The notes under the pieces were generated by a model. That model made no database searches. It worked only from the letters and a program-made list of their open reading frames with translations, and had not been told where the DNA came from. A stretch of DNA of 64,000 nt from Mycolicibacterium moriokaense (GTDB taxonomy: Bacteria > Actinomycetota > Actinomycetes > Mycobacteriales > Mycobacteriaceae), in NCBI RefSeq assembly GCF_003347205.1, contig NZ_QQBJ01000026.1, positions 1 to 64,000 on the forward strand, written 5' to 3'. Of the stretch, positions 42,365 to 49,937 are shown in pieces (the stretch's first letter is position 1; each line of letters opens with the position of its first letter). The position numbers were made by a program, and so were the translations under genes.

Positions 42365-43899
42365 CACCGTTCCCCTCGGTTCGACGTGAAGTTCGGCACC
42401 GCGTCGCAGACGTCGTCGACGCGCCGGCCCGCGCGCATGACCGTGCGGTCGGGCCGCACCAGGGCCGCCGTCGCGTGTCCGCGCCGCAACCAGTCGGCGA
42501 GCCCGGTGCCCGTCTGCGCGACATGGATTGCGACGCCCCGCTTCTCGAGCCGGGCCCGCTGTTCGGTGCCCAATGGAGCCGCCGAGATGACGGCGAAGCC
42601 GTCGCCGATGCTGTCGTCGAGCCTGCGGCCGTCGGACAGCACGGGGTTGGGAACGAGCTTGCCGGCCAGGGACCGCCGTCCGCGCGATCGGTGCACGAGC
42701 GCCGAGCGCCGCAGCGCCGGGGTGGTGCTGTCGACGACCTTGTCGCGCAGCCCGGGGATGACATGCATCCGCGGTACGACGACGCGGCGGACCAGGTTGC
42801 CCACCTCGCCGCCCGCGGTCATCGACCTTCCGACGTTGAGCGCCAGCCGGATCAAGGCGCGGGTGTGGGGTTTGCGCTCCCGCTGATAGCTGTCCAGCAC
42901 GCTGTCGGGAAGATCGCCGGCCAGAACCGCGGCCAGCTTCCAGCTGAGGTTCATCGCATCCCGCAGCCCCGCGCCCATGCCCTGCCCGATGAACGGCGGC
43001 GTGAGATGGGCGGCGTCGCCGAGCAGAAAGACGTTACCGCGCCGCCACGTGTCGGCGATCTGCGCCCGAAACGTGTACTCGGTCACGCGGATCAGTTCGA
43101 GTTCGTCATCGTCGGCGTGCGACGTCCACGGCGCGATGAGCGGCTTCAACGCCGCGATGCTCGCAAAGTCTTCGGCTGTCTCGCCCGGCAGCAGCCGGAA
43201 CTCCCAGCGATAGCGGGCATCTCCGATCCGCATGTACGTGCCCGCGCGGGCCGGGTCGCACACCTGGTGCACGCCCTCCCACTGGCGCAACTCGACGTCG
43301 GTCGCGACGTCGACGACCAGCCAGCGCTGCTCGAACTTCAGATCGCGCATGGCGGAACCGATCGCGGTGCGCACAACGCTGTTGGCCCCGTCGCAGCCCA
43401 GCACGTAGTCGGCTTCGACGGCGTGCTCGGATCCGTCGGCGCGGTCGGTGTAGGTGACCCGGACGCGCCCCGCGGCCCGGCTGGTGAGGCCGGTGACCTC
43501 GGTGTCGCCGCGCAGCACGGCGTGTGGGTGGCGCTTGAGGTTGTTGCGCAGCAGCACCTCGAACTCGGGCTGGTCGAACATGTTGGCCTGCGGGAAGCCG
43601 TTGACACCGTGCGCGGTGTCGCGCCTGAACTCGGCCAGCACGCGCATCGTGTTGTCCAGCAACCGAAGTCCGTTGGCGGGTCGTGAGATCGCGGCGAACT
43701 CGTCGGCGACGCCGAGACGGGCGACGATTCGGTGGATCTCGTCGTCGAGGTGCACCGCGCGGGGTTGGGGGTAGACATCGGGCCATCGGTCGAGCACCAG
43801 GCTCTCGACGCCGTACTGCGCGAGCAGCGTCGCGGCCGTCACACCCGTCGGCCCGGCACCGACGACCACCACGGGGACGCGGGTGGGCGCCAGCGTCAC
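42364..43899 (-). CDS. FAD-dependent aromatic hydroxylase (MhpA-like, paralogue)
   Basis: A 511-residue class A flavoprotein hydroxylase. FAD motif VVVVGAGPTGVTAATLLAQYGVESLVLDR (about 9-37), then FLLGDAAHLTPPFIGQGMGAGLRDAMNLSWKLA. It shares the family with 36729-38285 but differs in most loops, so it likely has another phenolic substrate. ATGA overlap with the FAH-family gene upstream and TGATG overlap with the P450 downstream show a compact operon. Confidence 0.9.
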   Translation of the reverse strand: MTLAPTRVPVVVVGAGPTGVTAATLLAQYGVESLVLDRWPDVYPQPRAVHLDDEIHRIVARLGVADEFAAISRPANGLRLLDNTMRVLAEFRRDTAHGVNGFPQANMFDQPEFEVLLRNNLKRHPHAVLRGDTEVTGLTSRAAGRVRVTYTDRADGSEHAVEADYVLGCDGANSVVRTAIGSAMRDLKFEQRWLVVDVATDVELRQWEGVHQVCDPARAGTYMRIGDARYRWEFRLLPGETAEDFASIAALKPLIAPWTSHADDDELELIRVTEYTFRAQIADTWRRGNVFLLGDAAHLTPPFIGQGMGAGLRDAMNLSWKLAAVLAGDLPDSVLDSYQRERKPHTRALIRLALNVGRSMTAGGEVGNLVRRVVVPRMHVIPGLRDKVVDSTTPALRRSALVHRSRGRRSLAGKLVPNPVLSDGRRLDDSIGDGFAVISAAPLGTEQRARLEKRGVAIHVAQTGTGLADWLRRGHATAALVRPDRTVMRAGRRVDDVCDAVPNFTSNRGER

Positions 43900-44834
43900 G
43901 CGTGCCTCACGGTGGTGCGTTGAGTGCCCAGGTCGATGGCGCCGTCGTCGGTGGCGACGCCCAACTCGACGACGTCGCCGTCATGAAGGTACTTCGGGTT
44001 GTTTGCCTGCCTTTTGAAGAACGCCTTCCACTTCACCGCGGGCGGCAACAGGTTTCCGATGATCTCGACCGGTTTCGCGGGTGCGCTCAGCGCCGTACCC
44101 ACCGGGGTGCCGGTCAACACCAGATCGCCCGCGTCCAGCCGTTGAAAGCGGGTCAGCGCCTGCAGCGCCTGCAGCGGGCGGTAGATCATGTCTCCCTCGA
44201 CGACGGTGTTCTGCCGGACCTCGCCGTTGACCCGCAGTTGCAGCCGGAGATCGCCGAACCGCTTGAGCTCGTCGGCGTCCAACAGCACCAGGGCGGGCCC
44301 GACGGGTGTGAAGGTCGGGTAGGACTTCGCCTCGTAGAACTGGGTCTGGGGGAGCTGGATGTCGCGGGCGGACACGTCGTTGGTGACGACGAGGCCGGCG
44401 ATGTAGTCGGGCAGGCTTTCTTCGCTGATGACGGTGCCGACGGGAATGTCGCGCGCGATCACCAGACCGATCTCCACCTCGTAGTCCAGGAAGCGCACGT
44501 GTGCGGGCTTGACGATGTCGTCGACGGGCCCGCTGATCGACCCGGATGCCTTGCGGAAGAACGTCAACGGGATCGACTTCGGATCCATCCCGGCGTCGCT
44601 GACATGCGACGCGTAGTTCGTCATCTGCGCGACCACCCGGCACGGCGCGGTGACCGGGGACACCAGCGCCAGGCTGTCCACGGGCACGGTGTCGCGGCTG
44701 TGCGCCGCCGCGTCGATCGCGGCACGGTCGGTGAGAAGTTCACCGGTGCTGGCGGCCGTGGTCGCGATTTTCGCTGCCCCGGTAGGTGTTTGGACCCACC
44801 AGGCGTCGGCGGTGCGAAGGATCGAAGTGGTCAT
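43896..44834 (-). CDS. Fumarylacetoacetate-hydrolase-family protein
   Basis: A 312-residue FAH-superfamily protein. MTNYASHVSDAGM and FRKASGSISGPVDDI lead to the metal motif LDYEVEIGLVIARDI, then VTNDVSARDIQL, and LVLTGTPVGTALS near the end. The superfamily includes acylpyruvate hydrolases and 2-hydroxypentadienoate hydratases. As no separate MhpD/HsaE-type hydratase is seen in the window, it could fill that step, or hydrolyse a ring-cleavage product. It overlaps both neighbours by 4 nt. Confidence 0.88.
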   Translation of the reverse strand: MTTSILRTADAWWVQTPTGAAKIATTAASTGELLTDRAAIDAAAHSRDTVPVDSLALVSPVTAPCRVVAQMTNYASHVSDAGMDPKSIPLTFFRKASGSISGPVDDIVKPAHVRFLDYEVEIGLVIARDIPVGTVISEESLPDYIAGLVVTNDVSARDIQLPQTQFYEAKSYPTFTPVGPALVLLDADELKRFGDLRLQLRVNGEVRQNTVVEGDMIYRPLQALQALTRFQRLDAGDLVLTGTPVGTALSAPAKPVEIIGNLLPPAVKWKAFFKRQANNPKYLHDGDVVELGVATDDGAIDLGTQRTTVRHA

Positions 44835-45961
44835 GAGTTGGCTACTTTCAATAGACCGCGCAGGCGGGTGAGGGTGAATTCGTTGTCCGTGCGCAGCGCA
44901 TTGACGACCGCCATGGCCTCATGCGGCAGCGCACCGGGATTGATGCCGAGGAAGTCCCTGGTCACCGGAGGTCCCCACTGGGCAAGGCCGCTGGCCGTGA
45001 ACGGCGCCCAGCCCGGCTCGAGGGTGTTGTCGAACATGTCGCCGTCGGCGAAGTGTTCGACCAGGAAGCCGTCGGGATCCCGCCAGTAGTCGAACAACTG
45101 GCTGCCCTGGATGTGTCTGCCAATGCCCCAGGACCGGAAATACCCTTTCTCCCTGAGGTATTCGCCGCCGGCGGCGAGTGCGTCGAGGTCGCACACCTGG
45201 TAGGCAGAGTGCACGTAGCGGCTGGCGGGTCCCAATGCCAGCGCCAGGGTGTGGTGGTCGGCGGGGTCGGAGCCACGATCGCAGCGGATGAAGCTCATCA
45301 CCGGCCCGCGGGCGCGTTGGCCCGCATAGAAGAGGAAGTCGCTGACGATCATGCCGAGGTTGTCGAGATAGAAGTCCAGGGCCTCGCGGTAGCGGGTGGT
45401 CTGCAGCACCACGTGTCCGAGCCGTTGCACGCGGGCAGGGACCCGGGGCGGACGCTGCGTCGCGTTGGTGCGTCTCACCTCGTGGCCCATGTTGAATATG
45501 TGCGCACTCTGCGGGGTCAGCCCGGGCAATTCGTGGGTACCCGCCACCACGCGGACGGGCAGACCGCTCGGGTCGACGAGGTCGACGCAGATGCCGCCCA
45601 GCGACTCGGGCAGCGGCCGGGTCGGCGCGCCGGTGGCGTCCCCCAGCCGCAGCACGTCGACCTCGTCGACGGCGCGAAACGCGGTGCCGACGAAGCGCGA
45701 CCGATCACCACGGCGCAGCAGCACGCACGGCGCCCCGGCGTCGGTGCCACGCAACTGCAGTTCGTCGGGCGTGCGCAGCAGGACGCTGAAGCCGAACGCG
45801 CGGGCGAAGGCCTCGGCGCGGTCCAGATCCGGCTTCTCGAACTCGAGCCAGGCGATGTCGGCGACCTTGATGACCGGGTTGCGGGACCGCCCGCGGTGCT
45901 CGCCGGGCAGCGCGCCGTGCTCACTGTGCAGCTGGTTGTGCGCGCCGACGGTGTCGTTCAT
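44831..45961 (-). CDS. Extradiol dioxygenase-like VOC protein
   Basis: A 376-residue VOC-fold protein. The C-terminal domain carries metal ligands His183 (LGHVVLQTT), a histidine at 236-237 (ADHHTLALAL) and Glu302 (GFLVEHFADGD). The N-terminal extension (about 30 residues) and low similarity to 39141-40142 mark a separate subfamily. It probably cleaves a catechol formed by the FAD hydroxylase in the same operon. The ATG follows a GGGAGG site. It is divergent from a TetR gene across two TGACGA-type palindromes. Confidence 0.86.
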   Translation of the reverse strand: MNDTVGAHNQLHSEHGALPGEHRGRSRNPVIKVADIAWLEFEKPDLDRAEAFARAFGFSVLLRTPDELQLRGTDAGAPCVLLRRGDRSRFVGTAFRAVDEVDVLRLGDATGAPTRPLPESLGGICVDLVDPSGLPVRVVAGTHELPGLTPQSAHIFNMGHEVRRTNATQRPPRVPARVQRLGHVVLQTTRYREALDFYLDNLGMIVSDFLFYAGQRARGPVMSFIRCDRGSDPADHHTLALALGPASRYVHSAYQVCDLDALAAGGEYLREKGYFRSWGIGRHIQGSQLFDYWRDPDGFLVEHFADGDMFDNTLEPGWAPFTASGLAQWGPPVTRDFLGINPGALPHEAMAVVNALRTDNEFTLTRLRGLLKVANS

Positions 45962-45982
45962 CAGAACCTCCCGATTAGAAGT

Positions 45983-45996
45983 TGACGAAATCGTCA
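45983..45996. promoter_or_regulatory. Perfect palindromic operator
   Basis: TGACGAAATCGTCA: TGACGA and TCGTCA are exact inverted repeats around AA. It is 22 nt from the dioxygenase start (45961) and 73 nt from the TetR start (46069). A close copy follows at 46026-46039. Confidence 0.65.
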
Positions 45997-46025
45997 CATA
46001 TCCGGATCGCCGGGTCAAGAGTTTC

Positions 46026-46039
46026 TGACGAAATCCTCA
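46026..46039. promoter_or_regulatory. Second TGACGA-type operator
   Basis: TGACGAAATCCTCA, one mismatch from the perfect palindrome 43 bp upstream (four helical turns). It lies 30-43 nt before the TetR GTG start and would overlap its promoter. Confidence 0.58.
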
Positions 46040-46068
46040 AAACTGAGCATATCTGCTACTGTGGGCGG

Positions 46069-46728
46069 GTGACCGACTCGTCGGAGGTGCCCGTCAACCG
46101 GCTGGCACGGCGTAAGCAGCGCACCCGCGCGGCGCTGATCAAGGCCGCCCAGGCGTTCATCGCCGCGGGCAAGGTCACCGTGCCGGTGCTCGAGATCACG
46201 CAGGCCGCCGACGTCGGGATGGGCTCCTTCTACAACCACTTCGAGAGCAAGGAGCAGTTGTTCGAGGCCGCCGTCGCCGACGTGCTCGACTCGCACGGCG
46301 CGCTGCTCGACCAGTTGACCGCGTCCGTCGACGATCCGGCGGAGACGTTCGCGTGCAGTTTCCGCCTCACCGGGCGGCTGTTCCGCAGGCGCCCGCAGGA
46401 GAGCCAGATACTGCTCGCCAACGGCATCGCGCTGATGTCCTCCGACCTCGGGCTGGCGCCCCGGGCGCTGCGTGACATCGAGGCGGGCGTGGCCGCGGGC
46501 CGGTTCACCGTCGACGACCCCGAGCTAGCGCTCGCGGTGGCCGGTGGCGCGCTGCTCGGCCTGGGCAACCTGCTGCGCAATCAACCCGACCGCGATGACG
46601 CCGCGGCCGCCGACACCGTCACCGAGGACGTGCTGCGGCTGTTCGGCCTGTCCGAGGCCGAGGCGCGCGAGATCTGCCTGCGACCGCTGCCTGACCTGGA
46701 CAGTTTCGCGCTGTCCGACACCGCCTGA
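46069..46728 (+). CDS. TetR-family regulator of the second aromatic operon
   Basis: A 219-residue TetR regulator. The basic segment NRLARRKQRTRAALIKAAQAFIAAG is followed by helix-turn-helix VPVLEITQAADVGMGSFYNHFESKEQLFEAA (about 38-68). GTG is chosen as start; the reading frame continues left through the operator sites, which argues against a longer protein. It is divergent from the dioxygenase operon and probably represses it and itself through the TGACGA palindromes. Confidence 0.88.
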   Translation: MTDSSEVPVNRLARRKQRTRAALIKAAQAFIAAGKVTVPVLEITQAADVGMGSFYNHFESKEQLFEAAVADVLDSHGALLDQLTASVDDPAETFACSFRLTGRLFRRRPQESQILLANGIALMSSDLGLAPRALRDIEAGVAAGRFTVDDPELALAVAGGALLGLGNLLRNQPDRDDAAAADTVTEDVLRLFGLSEAEAREICLRPLPDLDSFALSDTA

Positions 46729-46813
46729 ATCACCGGTGGTCGCAGCACTCTCAGGGCATTCCCGGAGCATCCGAGTTGCGCCGAGCCCGACTTTGCGGCT
46801 TTCATGGCTACTC

Positions 46814-47599
46814 ATGCCTCAATTGGATCGTCGCAGCATGATGTTGTTGTCCGGGGTCGGCCTGCTGTCGGCCGTGATACCCGTGCCCAAAGCCGGCGCT
46901 GCGCCCACCTACATTTTCGAGGACAACTTCGACGGGCCCGCGGGCTCGGCGCCCAATCCGGCCAAGTGGGCGGTGTCCAAGGCGCGCGAGACGATGCAGG
47001 ACCCGACGTTCTGGGAACTGCCCGAGAACGTCGGCCAGTATCGCGACGACCGCCGCAATGTGTTCGTCGACGGCAAGTCCAACCTCGTCATCAAGGCCTT
47101 CAAAGAAGGCCCCACCTACTACGGCGGCAAGATCTACAGCCTGTGGGAGGGCGGCGTCGGCCACACCTGGGAAGCCAGGATCAAGTTCGAATGCCTGACC
47201 CCGGGGGCCTGGCCGGCGTTCTGGCTGTCCAGCGACGCCAACGGCGAAATCGACGTCATCGAGTGGTACGGCAACGGCAACTGGCCGTCGGCCACCACCG
47301 TGCACGCCAAGGCGAACGGCTCGGAGTGGGAGACCAAGAACGTTCCGCTCGACACCGCCTGGCACACCTGGCGGGTCCAGTGGGACGAGGCGGGCATGAA
47401 GTTCTGGCAGGACTACAGCGACGGTGCGGCACCGTATTTCACCGTCGCCAAGGACGCCATGGCGGACTGGCCCTTCAACGACCCCGGCTACAAGGTGTTC
47501 CCGATCTTCAACCTCGCCGTCGCCGGTTCCGGTGGCGGTGACCCCAGCGGCGGCAGCTATCCCGTGCAGATGCTGGTCGACTGGATCCGCGTCTGGTAG
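46814..47599 (+). CDS. Secreted glycoside hydrolase family 16 protein
   Basis: A 261-residue GH16 enzyme. The N-terminus MPQLDRRSMMLLSGVGLLSAVIPVPKAGAA has an Arg-Arg pair and hydrophobic core, suggesting Tat export. The beta-jelly-roll holds the catalytic motif GEIDVIEW (Glu145, Asp147, Glu150). AFWLSSDANGEIDVIEWYG and HTWRVQWDEAGMKFWQD are typical of endo-beta-glucanases and related enzymes. The substrate polysaccharide is unknown. It stands apart functionally from the catabolic genes and is convergent with the DUF427 gene. Confidence 0.9.
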   Translation: MPQLDRRSMMLLSGVGLLSAVIPVPKAGAAPTYIFEDNFDGPAGSAPNPAKWAVSKARETMQDPTFWELPENVGQYRDDRRNVFVDGKSNLVIKAFKEGPTYYGGKIYSLWEGGVGHTWEARIKFECLTPGAWPAFWLSSDANGEIDVIEWYGNGNWPSATTVHAKANGSEWETKNVPLDTAWHTWRVQWDEAGMKFWQDYSDGAAPYFTVAKDAMADWPFNDPGYKVFPIFNLAVAGSGGGDPSGGSYPVQMLVDWIRVW

Positions 47600-47617
47600 A
47601 GGCGATTTCGCCGCGCG

Positions 47618-48295
47618 TCATCCTCCCGGCAATTCGGCGACGACGTCCGCCCTGGTGACGTCGAAGCTGAAATATCCCTTGATCGGCCGGGTTTCGGGCA
47701 GCGGGTCGTCATAGCTCCAGGCGACGTCCTCGACGACGGCGTCGCCGACCACGGCAGACCAGTACGTGGCGTAGCCCTTGTAGTTGCAATAGCTGGTGGT
47801 GGGGGAGCGTCGCAGCAGCCGGGTCGTCACATGCGCCGGATCGACGTATAGGACGGGCGCGAGTGCCGTCTCGAACACCACCGTCGTGTCGGTCGTGTCG
47901 ACCAGCGTGGCGCCCGAAACGGCAACACGCAGGCGCCGGTGCGTCGGGCGGCAGTCCACCCGGTGGTAGGGGTTGGGCGGATAGTGCACCAGTTCGCGGC
48001 CCTCCTCCACCCAGGTGTCGACAGCATCCCACGGCACATGCACATACCCCGGCGCCTCGGCCACGGGGTCGTGGGGAAGCTCACCGACCGCGTCGGGCGG
48101 GAACGCGAAGCTCAGCGGACGGCCGGCACGGTGCACCAGCAGCGCCCGTTCGGTGTCGACCACGACAACGCCACCGCGAAGCGCCTGCACCCGACGCGGG
48201 TGTGGCTCGACGAAAACGACGCCGTCGGGCAGTGGCGGGATGAACCATCCGGCGGGATCCTCGCTCAGTGGGCCGCGCCCGGTGACCAGACTCAT
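47618..48295 (-). CDS. DUF427-domain protein
   Basis: A 225-residue protein with two DUF427-like halves. The first has RRVQALRGGVVVVDTERALLVHRAGRPLSFAFP, the second RRLRVAVSGATLVDTTDTTVVFETALAPVLYVDPAHV with SYCNYKGYATYWSAVVGDAVVEDVAWSYDDPLPE, the family's conserved block. The biochemical role of DUF427 is not established. The ATG is 8 nt from a degenerate promoter-like box facing the divergent acyltransferase gene. Confidence 0.82.
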   Translation of the reverse strand: MSLVTGRGPLSEDPAGWFIPPLPDGVVFVEPHPRRVQALRGGVVVVDTERALLVHRAGRPLSFAFPPDAVGELPHDPVAEAPGYVHVPWDAVDTWVEEGRELVHYPPNPYHRVDCRPTHRRLRVAVSGATLVDTTDTTVVFETALAPVLYVDPAHVTTRLLRRSPTTSYCNYKGYATYWSAVVGDAVVEDVAWSYDDPLPETRPIKGYFSFDVTRADVVAELPGG

Positions 48296-48303
48296 CGTCA
48301 CAG

Positions 48304-48333
48304 CTTTACAAAAGCCGGACCGACCGTCCCGCC
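48304..48333 (+). promoter_or_regulatory. Repeated promoter-like element, copy 8 (degenerate)
   Basis: CTTTACA, 14 nt, CGTCCCGCC: the left half is perfect and the right half has three mismatches, but spacing is the same as in all other copies. It lies between the divergent DUF427 and WS/DGAT genes, about 50 nt before the latter's ATG. Confidence 0.45.
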
Positions 48334-48383
48334 CTGGCGGAAGTTTCTCCGAACCCGCATACGGACGGCACAGATGGAGTGCA

Positions 48384-49859
48384 ATGTCTCCTACACAGGT
48401 CGGGGTCGTCGAAAATGGGGTGGGCGTGAAGCGACTCAATGGTGTGGACGCGTTGATGCTGTACACGGAGACACCGGAAATACACATGCACACGCTCAAG
48501 ATCGGCGTGCTGGATGTCTCCAACGTCGGTGGCTACGACTTCGACCTGTTTCGCGCCGTGGCGTTCCCGCGGCTGCAGGCGATGGCACCCCTTCGCTACC
48601 AATTGGTCGACATTCCGATGAAACTCCATCACCCGATGTGGGTGGTCAACGACCACATCGACTTCGACTACCACCTGCGTCAGGCCCGGGTGCCCGCGCC
48701 CGGCGGGCGCCGCGAACTCGATCAGCTGATCGGCGAGATCGCCAGTACCCCGCTGGACCGCAGCCGCCCGCTGTGGGAGATGTACGTCGCCGACGGGCTG
48801 GCCGATGACCGCGTCGCGATCATCCACAAGGTCCATCACGTGTTGGCGGACGGGATGGCTTCGGCCAACCAGATGGCGATGGCGATGTCGGCCGTCGGGC
48901 CGTCGGGCGTGGTCGGGATGTTCGAAGAGCCCGACATCGCCAGGACAAGACCAGCGCTGCTGAAGGCCGCCGCCAGGGACCATGTGGGGCTGATCCGCAA
49001 GCTGCCGAGGCTGGTGAACGAGACCGCGACCGGGGTGTCACAGGTGCGGCGTCGGTCCAAGGAGCGCGGCGAGCATCCCGACCTCGCGAAGAACTTCGCC
49101 CCGCCGGACTGCTTCGTCAACCACCGTGTCACTGCGGGCCGACGCTTCGCGACAGCGCCGCTGGCGCTGGCCGACGTCAAGGAGACCGGCAAGGCGCTCG
49201 GCGTCACGATCAACGACATGGTGCTGGCGATGGCAGCAGGGGCGATGCGCAAACTGATGCTGCGCTACGACGGCAGGGCCGACGAGCCGCTGATCGCCGG
49301 TGTGCCCGTCAGCACCAATCCGTCCCGAGAACGGTTGGCGGGCAACGAGTTCACCTACATGACTCCATCCTTGGCCGTCCACATCGACGATCCGCTCGAG
49401 CGGGTCAGGCTGGCCGCGACGGCATCGGCGATCGCCAAGGAGAACAACCAGTTGCTTGGCCCGATGCTGCTTCCGGCGTGGCTGTCGTATCTGCCGCCGT
49501 CGGTGGCGCCGTCGTTCTTCCGCGCCCAGGCCAGACGCCTGGAGTCGGCCAGCGTGTTCAACCTGACCATCTCCAACGTGCCCGGCCCGCGCGAGCGTGG
49601 CGTCATCGAGGGGGCGACGGTCAGCGAGATCTACTCGGTGGGCCCAGTGGTCAGCGGCAGCGGGATGAACATCACCGTCTGGAGCTATGTCGACCAGCTG
49701 GCGATCTCGGTACTGACGGACGACCGCACGCTCGACGATCCGCACGAGGCGACCGACGCGATGCTCGAGGAATTCAGCGAGATCCGGGCGGCGGCGGGCA
49801 TCACCGGCGAGCTACGGCCGGTCGGAGCGGTGCTGCCGCTCGCTGCCGCGAACGGCTGA
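48384..49859 (+). CDS. Wax ester synthase / diacylglycerol O-acyltransferase (WS/DGAT)
   Basis: A 491-residue acyltransferase of the mycobacterial Tgs type. The catalytic motif HHxxxDG is HHVLADG (151-157). It begins RLNGVDALMLYTETPEIHMHTLKIGVLD, and the C-terminal domain has VFNLTISNVPGPRE and SGSGMNITVWSYVDQLAISVLTDDR. It esterifies acyl-CoA with diacylglycerol or fatty alcohols for storage lipid. ATG 48384 follows GGAG; a GTG at 48426 (directly before KRLNG) is a reasonable alternative start. Confidence 0.94.
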   Translation: MSPTQVGVVENGVGVKRLNGVDALMLYTETPEIHMHTLKIGVLDVSNVGGYDFDLFRAVAFPRLQAMAPLRYQLVDIPMKLHHPMWVVNDHIDFDYHLRQARVPAPGGRRELDQLIGEIASTPLDRSRPLWEMYVADGLADDRVAIIHKVHHVLADGMASANQMAMAMSAVGPSGVVGMFEEPDIARTRPALLKAAARDHVGLIRKLPRLVNETATGVSQVRRRSKERGEHPDLAKNFAPPDCFVNHRVTAGRRFATAPLALADVKETGKALGVTINDMVLAMAAGAMRKLMLRYDGRADEPLIAGVPVSTNPSRERLAGNEFTYMTPSLAVHIDDPLERVRLAATASAIAKENNQLLGPMLLPAWLSYLPPSVAPSFFRAQARRLESASVFNLTISNVPGPRERGVIEGATVSEIYSVGPVVSGSGMNITVWSYVDQLAISVLTDDRTLDDPHEATDAMLEEFSEIRAAAGITGELRPVGAVLPLAAANG

Positions 49860-49865
49860 GTCCAA

Positions 49866-49895
49866 CTTTACAGATTCGGTCTAAACTGTCACGCT
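49866..49895 (+). promoter_or_regulatory. Repeated promoter-like element, copy 9
   Basis: CTTTACA, 14 nt, TGTCACGCT, an exact consensus copy, located directly after the WS/DGAT stop. The downstream P450 starts about 42 nt later with its own GGAGGG site, so this transcript would carry a leader. Confidence 0.7.
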
Positions 49896-49937
49896 CTGTG
49901 GGTACTGCCCGCGCGGCCGATGGAGGGTGCTGACTCG

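Noticed and set aside
49898-49933. A short GTG-initiated ORF between box 9 and the P450 at 49938
   Set aside because: Its GTG is only 2 nt after the box, upstream of the expected transcript start, and its stop does not overlap the P450 start, so leader-ORF coupling is not supported here.
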